Shown here piece after piece: positions 1-12,862 of a DNA stretch of 64,000 nt. Each line of letters starts with the position of its first letter. The stretch's first letter is position 1. Source of the DNA: Nilaparvata lugens (Eukaryota; Arthropoda; Insecta; Hemiptera; Delphacidae); contig NC_052511.1 of assembly GCF_014356525.2 (NCBI RefSeq), forward strand, positions 11,903,175 to 11,967,174, read 5' to 3'. A program made the position numbers and the translations under genes. The notes below the pieces were generated by a model. That model did not search any database. It saw only the letters and a program-made list of their open reading frames with translations, and was not told the origin of the DNA.

Positions 1-3000
1 AATTACATTTATTTTAACTTGACCGGCGATAAGCCAGTTCAATATACCAGCAGAAAATAGGTTCTTGATACATCATTTATTCCAATTTAAAATTTGCAGC
101 CTTCTAAATGGAAATACATGAATTTTGGTAATCAATTTGCTTTAAGTAAAATTCTCACATTGCAAAAATTTAGGTTTCACACGCACATTATTCGCACACG
201 GTCACAATTTACACTTCAAATCTTGATAATTACACAAATCATTCAAGACATGTCGATTCCAACAAACTTAACGATTCGCCAATTGTTGATTTGTTGAATT
301 AATTTTTGTTAGCTATCTCATGATTCATAGCTAGAACCCTATCATACCGAAAATTATGACAATAAATTCTCTTCTTATGATCTCGTATTTGAAATTATCT
401 TTGTGATCTTTTTAGTTTTATTATCAACTCTTTCACAGTATTGCAAAATAATTTTCGTTTTGATCATATTTATAACTACAAATTTATCTAGATACTAGAA
501 TGCAAAGCAATAAAACAATGTTAGATTTTATTATTATAGGACGTTAAACTTGTTCAAATCTATAAGAGTGTTACAGTATTGTTAACATTTCTTGATAAAC
601 AACTTTCTACAAAGTAATCAATTTTTGTAAATTAGGAGTTTGTTCATTCCCCTATTAAATCCTTGCACTCAAACAAACCTCAATCAAATAGAAAAAATAT
701 ATTGAAATTTATTGCAATAATTACAAAAAATAGAAACTTTTAAATTATTAATGTAAAATTCTCAATTAAACTGTGTCTTTTACAGTTTTTTCATATAGAT
801 GCTTTATATAATTATTCTTGAATCCTTTGTTTAAATATTTTCTATCACTTTGTGATTATTATTGAATTTGAATTAAATAAAGCTCTTTAGTAGAGGTAAA
901 TAATTTCTACCTACTTTAGTAAACAAGTGAATAATATTTAAATAATTCTATATTTTTAGAATTAGTATTTTCAAAATTAAAGGAAAAAATGGAATCATAA
1001 ATGTAATATTCTTGATTAACTGTGTATTTCACAGTTTTTATAATAATATGCTTTCTACACATTTGATTCCATCGTTTACTTATTTTCTATCACCTTGTGA
1101 TTATCATTGAATACAGCTTTAAATGCACTATGCAGAAATAATGGACGTTATTCATTATGAAAACCTCTGATTTTTAAAGATGTAACAGTAATAGTATGAA
1201 CGTTCAAATTAAAAGCTTCAAATGTTTGTAAGTTAAGTCTACTATTTATAGATAATTGATACACTGTCAACAGAAAGCTATTGCTAATGACAATTTATAC
1301 TAATGTGCTATTGCAGTATTGGTATTGTATCTCTCCTCTACTATTATACTTTTCTCACCTATTTTAATTACTGTTATTTATTTATGTTCAATTTTTAAAA
1401 ATAAATTACTATCTACTATATACTTTTCTCACCTTGTTATTAATTTATGTTCAGTTTTAAAAAATAAATTAAATTCTTTATTCCATTTAATCGTATAATA
1501 AATTATTGTATTCTAGTTGTTATATTTACATGCATTTTTATTTCACTCAGCTAAACCAAAGATGCCTGTGAAAATGCCTACTTAAGTGCAGTAGACTATT
1601 ATTAGAGTACAGCATTAATGACGAAGTTGTTTATAAATATTATTTACTAATAAATTATAATAAATGAATCTTCATAAATGAGGAAACTGTAGATATTAAA
1701 TTAAAATTTGATGCTAAGTTTGTAGTCTAATTTTTTCCATCCCATTACATCCATACATCTATCCAATTTGCATATAGTAAGATTCCCTTCAATCTGTCAT
1801 TTAAATACAATGCTGACAGTTTCAGTTGGATATCACTATAGTGCTCTTAGATTCCACGTACCGTTATTCCTAATTTCAGAATGGTTCTACAAACTTTAAA
1901 AACATAATAAATTGAACTGATTAAAATAATTTAAATAACGAACAAAAATTGAAACCTTCTACTGTAAGGAAGTAGCCTATATTTTCACAACATTCTTCAT
2001 AAATATGCTACTAGTCTCTCTTATATATTCAAATAAATCCTCACTCAACTATTTCCTACAATTTTTACAAAATAATTTTCCAGTGAACGAAAACTAGGAA
2101 CTGTAACAACAATATTGTATTAACTGTACTGTTTACAATTGAAATGAATAACTGAAATAGTTGCGTGGAAGATATGATTGGAACCTACCACCTGTGAAGA
2201 TGTAGACTATATCATTAAACAAGTTTTTTCAGTCAACTATAGCATATAGTTTTAAAATAACTTTTAAAACAGTTGAAGCCAAGGTTAACGTTGTAACGTT
2301 AATAGAGCATTCAGGTTAACGAACAAAGTGCTACCGGTTCGGAAATTGATATAACTGCCGCCTTGTATTTATATTTATTTATTTACTGCCGCGTTCATTC
2401 GAAACCCATTCGATCATAACCTGAGACCGGATGAAGACAGCAATTGGAATACGCTCCATCAGTCAGACAGTCAACTGAAATTGTAAACTACCAAATGAAG
2501 AAATTATAGCAACGAAAAGGAAACAGAAAGTGACAGAAGGTATCTAAGGACGATGCTGACATCCTTAAGGAAGTCAAATGGCGCATGAAGGACTCACCCA
2601 GTCATGATCCTTACCACTCCTTCAAAAAAAAAATAAAACCTAATGATGTCCCTTCACTATGGAGGCTGTTCTTGGCCATCTCCTCAATGTACAATCCCCC
2701 CTTCCTTGAAACCCCCTCTACAGAGAATCCAATTGAACAGTAAACAAGTTATTCTTGATCTTCTATGGTTTGTTTAGTATTTTAGTGGAAATCTCAGCTC
2801 CGATTATCCTCTGATTTGATCCAGGTTAGTTAATTTTTGTTGGCCTATTTTTTATTAATGTTAGAAATTAATTCGTGAAATAATTAAGAATTTGATTGAT
2901 TGTTAATCAGAGTAATAAATTGAGTATGACATTTTTCTAAACAAATGATTGGGGAAAATTAATGATAAAATTTTGAAAATTTATTTATAATAAAAGTAAA

Positions 3001-5772
3001 ATGCATCAACTTAATATTTGAGAATAATAACAGTAATAATTTTTAATAATTGGGATGCTGATTTTCTCTTATCTGAATGTATGAAATGTGTCATTTTCAC
3101 CTTCTATATGCACAATTTTCAAGTACCCACCCTACATCATCATCATGTCAAACCTTAAATCACAATGAATTAAAGAGTTTCAAACATTCTTTCAACTGTG
3201 GATTATGTCTTGTCATATTTGTTAATAATCAAGCTACAACCTCTTCAATTCATCAATTCCACTTTCATGAATAAATCATTAGGTTATACATGTGATCAGA
3301 AAATAGACAGAAAAAAAATCCTTTAAAGAACTGCACATTTAAGATGGATTCAGTTATAGAAATGTTTGATAAGCAAATGATAATGAAAAATAAAACTGAT
3401 TAGTGAACATTTAAAACTGATCGCTCTTTTATTTGATACTACTTTACCTATTGAAAAAGTTTTATCGGAAGCTGTAGCCTATTCATGAATTACTCGTATA
3501 TTATCATCCTTTTTGGTAAAGAATGTAGCTAATCATACCACAATAAATACTGTTATGAAAACTAATATAGCACTCAAAAAATTGAACGGTATAACAATAT
3601 TTATTTATCTCGACAATACATTAGCGTACTTGATGAATTGCCTTCATTTAAAATGAGTACTTCCGTACCGGAAATTATAAATTAGAATGTTCAACTACAA
3701 GTTTTAATTATTTTTTCATGAATAAAACATTGATTGCAGGTTTAAAGAAGCCGTTCCATATGTATAAGTGTTGAATAATATTGTCGACCCAATAATACTG
3801 AACAACATAGTTATCAGGTGTCAAGCAGATTGACAGTCAAGTGATAAAAGTGGAAAAGGTTTTTTGTCCAGGTATTATTCGCTATTAGGAAGGCGATTGT
3901 AGCCAAGTAGCCTATTGTGTTAGAAAAAACTTAATATATCATGTCAAAGTCAAAATCTGATTATCCCACTTCAATGCTCTCATTTACTTTGAAAAAATTT
4001 AGTATTCGCAAATTGAATAAGACCTATATTGATTCTCTTGACCTACAGTGGAAAACTGTGATAGAGTAAGTCAATAATAATAAAAGTAAAAAGTTTACAA
4101 TAACAATAACTCCAATTGTTTAGGCATTTTACAATAAAAATAATAGAGTCTCGTTTCTGTACCTGTTATAATTTCTCAATATTATCTACTTCCGACTTTT
4201 CTTACCTTGATGTCAGAATTATTTTAATAAATATAAGTAGATTTACCTATGAGTAGCACCTTTCAGTTGAGTGCCGCGTATTTAACTGTTTGTACTAGTT
4301 TTGAGACACTTGTTACAAATAATTTCAAAGTACTCAAACACTTATTTTTATTTCTGAACTTCAATTTTATCTGTTCTTGCTTGTCAATTGAAGTCAAGGA
4401 TTCTTTTTTCTCATGTTAGTTGGGCTTGATGAACACCATTCTTTAATAGTACAGACCAGCAATTTCATAATTGCATGGTCAGGCATTCCCACCCAGTTCT
4501 AAGACATATATGAAGAAGAAAAAAATCTGAGATCTATAAGGTTTGGCCAAGGATTGAATTTTTTCAAGTGGTTCATTCAGAGCTTTGATATCTATTCATT
4601 CATTTTCAATATATATTATCACAAAAGTATCTATATTAAGAGCAAAAACACATCTCTACTACTAGATAAAATTTTTAGTTCACCTTTTGCTATTTAAAAA
4701 TAAGTATTCATGATTATGGTTCCTCAATTTTTTTTATTTCAAAAAAATAGTAATATATAGCTTATTGTTGAAAACTTCGATCAGATAATATAGGCCTAAT
4801 GTAGAACTATTGTAATTCTCCAACACTCATGAACAGAATAACCAAGACTAAATGAAAACATCTTTTAAAAACTATTTTCAAAGCAAAGTGGAAGATAAGG
4901 TGTGTTCTTTGATAGTTGAAGAAAAGCATTGTTATGCTCTGTTATTTCCTTGAATGCTAGTCTGTAAATCAGATTTTGATTTTCAGTTATCAAGAATAAT
5001 AAAACACGGAAATTCAAGCAGTGTTCCGTGAGAATAATCCGAGAAAGTTTTGTAATTTTGGCTGTGACATTTTAAAATTGTTGTTTAATGATAGCAAGCA
5101 CGGAATTGAGCATGCGGAAGACTGACAACGTAAACTGATTTCTGAAATCGAAAATTCGAAGATAATTGAGAGAAAATAAAGAGCAAGAAGAATAATAATT
5201 GAGAAGATATCATGATAGAAAAATAATTTCAGATTGTGATGTAACCAAACTATCTGAAAGGATCTATTAATAGATGTAATGAAATGATTGATATATCTCA
5301 ACTCTCATTCATTTTCATAATCCATTGAACAAAAAATTCACGTTTCTTTCTTGATATCTCTGATTTTTTAATTTCCATTTTGTATGCACTATTCATTAGT
5401 AGTAGGCCTAGGATGTATGAAATAGACGTTCTTGCTGTGTTGTCGTGAAGGAGATGTGGTACATATAGCAATAAACAATAACTTTAATATCAATAAAACT
5501 ATTACCGTATCGATATCAAAACGACTTGAAATTTCTCTTTTATGACTTTTTTTAATTGATATGATGAAGTGGTTGTGAAAATTTTGAGGCTTTTATTATA
5601 ATAAATGTCTTCAATTGGAATTCCAATGTAGGTATATTTCCCAACATTAAATCACGTAGAAGTATTCTGACGAGCTTATATAATTGACTTTACTCAAAGT
5701 GTTTACTCAAAGTGTTTGCTCATCAAGATCAAAAAGTTTATTATATTCTATTATCACTTAAATATATTATTT
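1..5772. other. AT-rich intergenic region, no gene recognised
   Basis: No ORF with recognisable protein character occurs on either strand. There are diverged direct repeats: 747-880 resembles 993-1130, sharing a run with TTTTCTATCAC and TTGTGATTAT, and a short AT-rich unit is repeated at 1335-1470. A half copy of the CTATAGTGA MITE family lies at about 1791-1842. A slightly GC-richer stretch at 2320-2830 contains no long ORF. It could be a non-coding first exon or an old repeat, but nothing decides this. Confidence 0.6.
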
Positions 5773-5879
5773 TTAAGGTGAAATGAAAAGATATTGTCAA
5801 TTCCACATGATGGCATACCATTGATGACGATGCCACGTGCATCGAAACTAGTTTGGATTCAAATAAATAATGTGGAATT

Positions 5880-6097
5880 TGTTGAAGGTTATATCGGTGA
5901 AGAAATAAAGTATTACGATTATTTGAACATTATTACTGATTTTATTTTTACTTTAAAGTCAAACCAATACATTGAACTCAAACGTTTTACTTAAGGCATG
6001 TTACACACACTTCACAGAGACAGAGTACAGTACAGAGTCACCAGTGCCTTGCCAATCACACATATTATTATTTAGTCTATTTCATTGTCAAACAACA
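5880..6097 (-). repeat. copia 3' LTR
   Basis: This is the 218-bp LTR at the downstream end of the minus-strand element. It is identical to 8429-8646 and has the 5'-TG...CA-3' ends expected for an integrated LTR. Confidence 0.95.
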
Positions 6098-6108
6098 CGC
6101 CCCCTCAA
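6098..6108 (-). other. copia polypurine tract
   Basis: On the minus strand a G-rich run (GAGGGGGCG) abuts the 3' LTR. This is the position of the primer for plus-strand DNA synthesis in LTR retrotransposons. Confidence 0.7.
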
Positions 6109-6140
6109 TGAAATAACCCAAAAAAAATTTATCAATCAAA

Positions 6141-6300
6141 AAACAAAGTAAGTTATAGGAAAATTTACATAGTTCAAAACATCTTAATTATTAAAAAATA
6201 TTATTTCTAAACTTGACAAAAAACAAAGTAAGTTATAGGAAAATTAACATAGTTCAAAACATCTTAATTATTAAAAAATATTATTTCTAAACTTGACAAA
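6141..6300. repeat. 80-bp tandem duplication inside copia
   Basis: Two head-to-tail copies of an 80-bp unit (6141-6220 and 6221-6300) differ at about one base. The second unit contains the pol stop codon (6271-6273), so the duplicated copy lies in the 3' non-coding part of the element. Confidence 0.9.
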
Positions 6301-8424
6301 AAGTTCCTTTCCCAAGGGTTTTGTGAAAATGTCAGCAATCTGATCTGAGGATTTTAAATATTCAACTTGAATAACACCTTCAGAAATTTTCTCTCTTACA
6401 AAATGATACCTTATATCTACATGTTTCATTTTTTTATGATGCTCAGGATTATGAGCTATTTTGATAGCAGACTGATTGTCTTCAAACAACAAAATACAAG
6501 TTTTCTTATTTTCAACAACACAAAAATCAATTAAAATTCCTTTTATCCAACAAGCCTCGCTTGCAGCTTGGCTCAAAGCAACATACTCAGCTTCTGTGCT
6601 AGATAATGAAACACTCTGTTGCTTCTTGGTACACCAAGAAATAGTATTACCAAAAACCTTGAAGCAATAACCTGAGGTTGATCTTCTCTCTAAATCACCA
6701 CCCCAGTTTGCATCTACATAGCCTACAATCATATCATCATTCAATTCTCTCTTATATACTAGCTCTAAATCTAAAGTACATTTTACATATCTCAATACAC
6801 GTTTTAAATTTTTATACAACATTTCACTGGCACAACTTTGGAATCGACTCAAGAAAGATACAGTACAACACAAATCAGGTCTAGATCCTACAACAGCATA
6901 CATAAGACAACCAATTAGTCTACGACATTTCTTTTCTATTTCTACAGACTCTGACTTATCTCTAGTCAATAATTCAAAGTTGAAATTTTTATCCATGGGA
7001 GTGTCCATTGGCTTACAATCCTGCATGTTGAACTTTTCCAATACATGTTTGAGATACTCCTTCTGACTAATAACAGTTACCCCCTTCTCAATATCTTGTT
7101 TGACATTAATTCCCAAGAAATTAGAAACTAAGCCCAAGTCTTTCATCTTGAAATTTTCTTGTAAGACTGATTTCAATCTTGAAACATCATTCTCATCTGA
7201 ACCAAAAATAAGTATGTCATCTACATACAATAATAGAAATACCTTTTTACCCTCCACAATTTTAGAATACAAGCAATAATCATTTTTAGACCTAGTAAAA
7301 TTGTTCATTTTCATTACAGAATCAAATTTAGAATTCCAATCTTTTGGAGATTTCTTCAGACCATAAATTGACTTCTTAAGTTTACAAACCTTATTCCTAA
7401 ATCCTTCTACTCCCTCTGGTAATGACATATAAATCATGATATAATGACATATATCACCATTAAGGAAAGCATTTTTTACATCCATCTGATATACAGGAAA
7501 CCCTAATTTATTTGCAACACTCATGAAAATCCGAAAAGTTGGCAATTTGGCCACAGGGGCATAAATGTCATTTAAATCTATGCTATCCTTTTGTTGAAAC
7601 CCCCTAGCAACTAATCTAGCCTTGTACTGAATGTTACCCTTCTCATCATTTTTAATTTTAAATACCCATTTGCTATCAATAATTTCTTTGTTTTCTGGTA
7701 CAGTATCTACCTCTGTCCAAGTATTATTTTCTTTCAAAGCATTTAGTTCAGTTTTTACTGCCTCCAACCACTTTACAGAATTGTTTGATTTCATAGCTTC
7801 AGAAAATGTAAGAGGCTCATCTACTTGTAGACTAAGATAACTGGTTTCATAGTCTTTCAACCACACTGGTTTTTTAATCACTCTTTTCTCTCTCCCTCTT
7901 ATTTCATTACTTTCATCCATCATTTCTTCTCCACTTTCTTCATTTACTTCTACTTCATTGATTCCATCTTCAATATCATTTGTTTCAATCTCAATACCCT
8001 CAGCTTCACTTGTATCAGTTTCTTCTACTTCATTATTTTCAATTTCTTCAACTTCATTTATTTCAGTTTCTTGTACTCCATCATTTTCAATTTCTTCAAA
8101 TACATTGTTTGGATCATTACCTTTTGCGATTCCCTCAATGTCAAAGCCTTGATTTATCTTGAATACTTTGGGATCAGAATACTTTTCACCTTGGTTAGAT
8201 TGCTCAACATTTGAAAAAATTACATCCCTAGAAACAATTATTTTCCTCTTATCAGCATCCCACAACCGATAACCATTTTGCAAATATCCTACAAACGTTA
8301 GCTTCTTGGTTCTACTGTCAAGTTTCTTAAGATTACCTGCAACATGACTGTATGCTATACTTCCAAAAATCTGTAGTCTTGATAGATCTGGTTTTTTACC
8401 GTACCACTTTTCAGCTGGGCCCAT
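6271..8424 (-). CDS. copia pol remnant: integrase C-terminus, RT and RNase H
   Basis: An open frame of 717 aa. Residues 1-70 match the C-terminal end of a copia integrase (GKKPDLSRLQIFGSIAYSH). Residues about 105-175 are a Glu/Asp/Asn-rich linker. The reverse transcriptase starts near 205, with catalytic Asp315 in QMDVKNAF and the YVDD motif at 400-403. The RNase H domain runs from about 565 to 700, with acidic residues at Asp571, Glu611/Glu613 and Asp649. The start ATG lies within the primer-binding site, so this start is a by-product of the deletion and is probably not the natural start. A small duplication around residues 325-333 adds residues before the MSLPEG motif. gag, protease and the integrase core are absent. 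The uninterrupted frame fits a young insertion. Confidence 0.93.
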   Translation of the reverse strand: MGPAEKWYGKKPDLSRLQIFGSIAYSHVAGNLKKLDSRTKKLTFVGYLQNGYRLWDADKRKIIVSRDVIFSNVEQSNQGEKYSDPKVFKINQGFDIEGIAKGNDPNNVFEEIENDGVQETEINEVEEIENNEVEETDTSEAEGIEIETNDIEDGINEVEVNEESGEEMMDESNEIRGREKRVIKKPVWLKDYETSYLSLQVDEPLTFSEAMKSNNSVKWLEAVKTELNALKENNTWTEVDTVPENKEIIDSKWVFKIKNDEKGNIQYKARLVARGFQQKDSIDLNDIYAPVAKLPTFRIFMSVANKLGFPVYQMDVKNAFLNGDICHYIMIYMSLPEGVEGFRNKVCKLKKSIYGLKKSPKDWNSKFDSVMKMNNFTRSKNDYCLYSKIVEGKKVFLLLYVDDILIFGSDENDVSRLKSVLQENFKMKDLGLVSNFLGINVKQDIEKGVTVISQKEYLKHVLEKFNMQDCKPMDTPMDKNFNFELLTRDKSESVEIEKKCRRLIGCLMYAVVGSRPDLCCTVSFLSRFQSCASEMLYKNLKRVLRYVKCTLDLELVYKRELNDDMIVGYVDANWGGDLERRSTSGYCFKVFGNTISWCTKKQQSVSLSSTEAEYVALSQAASEACWIKGILIDFCVVENKKTCILLFEDNQSAIKIAHNPEHHKKMKHVDIRYHFVREKISEGVIQVEYLKSSDQIADIFTKPLGKELFVKFRNNIF

Positions 8425-8428
8425 AACC
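8414..8428 (-). other. copia primer-binding site (tRNA-iMet internal fragment)
   Basis: The 15 nt directly after the 5' LTR read GGTTATGGGCCCAGC on the minus strand. They are complementary to the anticodon-arm region of initiator tRNA-Met (GCTGGGCCCATAACC), which is the known primer mode of Drosophila copia, using a half-tRNA. This site decides the element's strand. Confidence 0.88.
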
Positions 8429-8646
8429 TGTTGAAGGTTATATCGGTGAAGAAATAAAGTATTACGATTATTTGAACATTATTACTGATTTTATTTTTAC
8501 TTTAAAGTCAAACCAATACATTGAACTCAAACGTTTTACTTAAGGCATGTTACACACACTTCACAGAGACAGAGTACAGTACAGAGTCACCAGTGCCTTG
8601 CCAATCACACATATTATTATTTAGTCTATTTCATTGTCAAACAACA
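8429..8646 (-). repeat. copia 5' LTR
   Basis: 218-bp LTR, identical to 5880-6097. On the minus strand it is upstream of the primer site and the pol frame, so it carries the element's promoter. Confidence 0.95.
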
Positions 8647-9427
8647 GAATTGACAATATCTTTTCATTTCACCTTAATATGGAGAAATTCCACAACATCT
8701 CTGTGCCAAGTGTTAATCTTATTTTTATATTCTTCTCATCTTAATCTCCACCAAACGTCCTTTCGAATGGAATATACGTAAATGAATTTATTGAAAATAA
8801 GACTAGCATTAAAGAGTATTAGCCTACCGTATGCTTGAGTTAAACATGATTCAAGAATAATATACTCAACGGCTACAACTATGTCGGTATTTCACTGATT
8901 TAAACAGGTAACTTACGGTATGATGCAAAATTCTACACCATGGAAAATATTGATAGAGAGTCCTCAATATATCTTCTGTATTCAAATTCATTTTATAAAC
9001 AAAAATTCGATACCGCTATTACAAGTGAAAAATTCTGAAACAAATTTTGAAACCATTGACCCAAGATGAATGTATAAGAACAGTACCTATTACTTTATTG
9101 GTACCTTCTTACGATACTACTCACACGGTATCAAGATGATACTAGCGAGATTAGTGAAAAAAAACATATATTCATCCGAATTGCTCTCAACAAATTCCAA
9201 TTCATGCAATAATTTTGAATTGGAGTCAGAAATATAGAAAGGAGAGCGAATTTGATTTCGTAAGGAATAGTTCTGTTCAAAGCATGACCTCGATAATTAT
9301 CGGAGCTCATTACTTTGGGATTAACAGATGCAATTAAAGATAGGTACTACTCTCAGTACTGTCATGACTCCAATAATGATAAAAAATGTCTTTGAGCATG
9401 GCCTTGGAACAATTCTATACAGAGGCT

Positions 9428-9948
9428 TCACTATAGTGAGATTCACTTGAAACTGTGAGCATTACTTACATATTTAACATCAGTGCTTCCCATTTAGCTA
9501 TATACGGAAGCACTATCTGCACCCAATACAGAAACCTGTGGAGGAACCGTACATTCACTTTTGCTTGTATTGGATTCATCCATGATAGGTACTTATTGGA
9601 TAATAATCACTACAACCCGGATAAACGTGATCATACAAACACTGCATTAGCAAACTTCTGAGATTCATTTCAAATTGTCAGCATTGGTTGAATATGGGAT
9701 GCATTGATGTTATTAATAAGGAGTTCTGACTTTTAGTGAATTGAATATTGCCATATGAGATTCACTTCAAACTGTCAGCAAATGTTGAATGGGATGAATT
9801 GATATTAGTAATAAGAAATTCTGCAATATCAAACTGAATATTGCTATAGTGAGATCCATTTCAAACAGCTAGTCAGCATTCTTTATAAATAACCGCTACG
9901 CTTTGCATTCAACCAATTCTGTCAGTTAGAAGTGAATTTCACTCTGTT
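9428..9948. repeat. Cluster of CTATAGTGA-type MITE copies
   Basis: Several full or partial copies of a short foldback repeat lie close together: about 9428-9500, 9661-9725, 9750-9825 and 9834-9948. Each begins near TATAGTGAGATTCACTT or TGAGATTCACTTCAAACTG and carries CTGTCAGCA. The last copy has both arms, with GTCAGTTAGAAGTGAATTTC as its right arm. Confidence 0.65.
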
Positions 9949-12448
9949 GTGGATTCAACTCCAATATAAACACATTAATTTGTGATGTAGGAAGAAGTGA
10001 GAAGTAAGTAAAATATCAGATAAGCTTAATTGAGTTGCCGTAGCTATATTGACGGCAGAAATGGTTATCAGAGAAGGTTTAATCAACTTATTTGTAGGTA
10101 TTAATCTAATTAATTGAACGAGTGAAGCGAAGTTGTTTTCAATAGTTATTGATTTATCCTCGAATGTTTAACAATAACTGACGAAGGCTTCTAATTTTTA
10201 ACAATAGGTATTTTTGGAACCATTCTACGATATCCTCTTACGATTGACTAGGATATAAGAAAGTTGTCAATAACCTGAGATTACAAGAAAAGTAAGCAAC
10301 CGGGGGTGCTTACTAGTTTATACGGAAGACTTATTGATCTCATAATAAACTTCAGATATGTACAATATAGTAAGTTATTATTTTAATAATATTCTGTGAT
10401 TTCAAACATTTTTGTCGCAAATTATTTTTTTATGCTTTTATCTGCTTCTGAGAGTAAATTGAAAACTAAAAGACCGATATTGATTTGAGAATGCACTGAA
10501 AGAATAAAAACTGAAAAGTAAGTTGGAATATTGACAGACAGTCATTGATTTTCATTTGTCCATAGTGGAGTTCATAATTTCGAGTCGTTATATGTATCAA
10601 AGCAATTCATTGAGAACTATCAAGTAAGTAAGTAAGTAACTGTATTATAGGGTAAATCAAACTTTTTAATGTTAAAACGTTAAAATGAGTGATGGAATAA
10701 TAAAAACACAAGTAGAGGCTACCTACATACAGCATTGAGAAGGTACATATTTGAGTTTATACGAATAAACAGTTAGTAGGAAATTATGGGTTTACCTCTA
10801 GCCTATAGCTACTATTCAACTGTAAAATTATTCACTAATATCCTCATTAATTCAAACAAAAAATGTTGGATAAATTTCTTCCACTAGTCTACATTAAAAA
10901 AATATTATTGCATCAAGATTCTATAATTAATTTCACTAATAAGTCTATACAAGAAGTAATTATCCTAATCCTATCTTCTTGGTATATCTTTTAGCACCGT
11001 GACTGAATAGTTAATTATTATTGCTTGCTCAAAATTTTAGCTTTAATTCACTTTGAATCAACTATTAAGCACGTCATCACATTCTCTAGAAGTATAATAA
11101 GCTCTACTATTAACCTTCATGAAAAAAGTATCTATCGCTTTTCTAATTATGTGGTTCTTTTACGAAGTAGATACCTAGCTTAATAGGTCTGTCTAATTAA
11201 TATTGCATACTGCACAAGAGAGTTATTTATTTTATTTTCTCGAAAAAATACAGGAGAATAAATTATGCATTAAAAAACTCATAATATGAGGTACATAATT
11301 ATTAGAGTATTAGTAGGAAAATATGTTTTACCTCTATAGTAAACGATTATTATATTATAATATTATTATGATTTTAGACATCTAGACAATCAATGAATAT
11401 GATTGACGTATTCAAATAGGCCTGATTACGACGGTATCTTAATTCTTTTGCCAATCAGCACCATTACAATCTCAGCAAGTTTTTGGATAATGATTTTTAA
11501 GCTTGATAGCAGCTATCAAATTGATAAATTTGTTTTTCGTTGGATTATACATATTCGTTGCATGAGAAATTTGCAGACACGATTCTTTCCCTTTTATACC
11601 TTAATGCAGTCAATTATTTAGATGTAGGACTGTAGTGCTTTCAGGTTTCATGAAATTATTGTCAAGAGAACAGTGATGAAGAAAAATTATTTTGAAGTAC
11701 ATAAAAGTATAAATCGTATTGCTAGATAATTTAAAAATTAACATTATAAGGAAATAATGTATATACTGTATAATATTAGACTATATTACAGTAATTCTTA
11801 TTACAATCCAAAGTTCAATAAACACTAAGAAATTGATGATACTGTAGTATGTCCTTCACAAAACTTCTGTGAAAATTGAAGGTAAAAATTGTGTAGAGTG
11901 TAATCTATTGACTCTTGTCATTTCATTGTTCTCCATTCCATCTTGTGGATTTGTTAATTTTTGAACAGGTGACTTTTATCATAATGATAGGATATGAGTT
12001 ATTCCTCAAATAATAATTGTTACCATACAGGCTAATTATTACGCTTGAACGTACTTACACTTGAACAAACAAAAAAGTCTTGATGTGCGCATGCGTAAAC
12101 AAAAACGATCATGGGTCATGCAGGTCATATTTTACATTTTACGATTCGCTCAGCACAGGAGCACCTGTTGAATTTGCAGGTCAATGTTCAGTGTTGGTAC
12201 TCGTACTTTGATGAAAGTTTGGAACGTAACCTACACTTGATATTAATCAAATTTCAAGTTCAAGTTTATTTTGAATTCTCATTAGATGCCAATAATTTCA
12301 AGCATTCAAAAATATTTAATTTGAATTAAAAATATGAGTATGGCATTTAGTATGATAAGAGGAACTATAGTAGGTACATTATACATAGAACTATAATGTA
12401 TATCAAGAAATGAAAATCCAAGTACCCTTTTTTAAATTGTTTATTTGC

Positions 12449-12602
12449 GACATGCTTCAAAATTTATGTCATTATCAAGTAAATATTTACTGTTATAAAT
12501 AAGTGATAGTATAATTACTTATACAAGTATATATTTACTATTACTATCACTTATAATAGTAAATATTCACTTGGTAATGACATAAAAATGTCGAAACATG
12601 TA
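12449..12602. repeat. Foldback element
   Basis: Inverted arms of about 55 bp surround a short AT-rich centre. The left arm begins GACATGCTTCAAAATTTATG and the right arm ends in its near complement, CATAAAAATGTCGAAACATG. No coding capacity. Confidence 0.7.
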
Positions 12603-12785
12603 CTAAGTGAACATTTTTGTAAGAAAAGAGCATTTTTATTTTATTTATTTTTTATATTATTCAAGAGTAGCCATAAAAAAGTAACTATAGGTATAAACGG
12701 TAGCTAACATTCCACAAGTAGCCTACAGTACAATAATTTATTATGTTTCTACCTATTTTCTTATAGGTAACTATTAGTTAGATCT

Positions 12786-12862
12786 ACTCCAAACTATCAG
12801 AATCCCTCATTAACCCTTCCTATTCAACCAATACTGATAGTGTGAAGTGAATTCCGCCATTA
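12786..12862. repeat. CTATAGTGA-family MITE, partial
   Basis: It contains the family's internal CATTCAACCAATACTGA-like segment and the right-arm motif GAAGTGAATTCC. The left arm is degraded. Confidence 0.45.

Larger units (their letters stand above)
5880..8646 (-). mobile_element. Ty1/copia LTR retrotransposon, internally deleted
   Basis: The element is 2,767 bp. It has two 218-bp LTRs (5880-6097 and 8429-8646) that I read as identical base for base. The LTRs begin TGTTG and end CAACA, and the element is flanked by a 5-bp target duplication, GAATT (5875-5879 and 8647-8651). It reads on the minus strand. A 15-nt tRNA-iMet-type primer site directly follows the 5' LTR, and a G-rich polypurine tract at about 6098-6108 directly precedes the 3' LTR. 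The internal part is only 2.3 kb, against roughly 4.5 kb usual for copia. gag, protease and most of integrase are missing, while RT and RNase H are open. Identical LTRs imply a recent insertion. It would need proteins from a complete relative to move. Confidence 0.96.
5773..8677. mobile_element. Inverted-repeat MITE split by a copia insertion
   Basis: With the copia element and one copy of its 5-bp duplication removed, the flanks join into a small element of about 130 bp with inverted arms of about 35 bp. The left arm is 5775-5808 (AAGGTGAAATGAAAAGATAT onward). The right arm is the end of the left flank at about 5869-5879 plus 8652-8675. TTAA lies at both outer ends (5773-5776 and 8674-8677), which suggests a TTAA target duplication; a TA duplication is also possible. 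The family was not identified. Confidence 0.7.

Noticed and set aside
12111..12329. 72-aa ORF starting MGHAGHILHF
   Set aside because: Short, no domain, no splice-compatible neighbours; composition like the flanking DNA.
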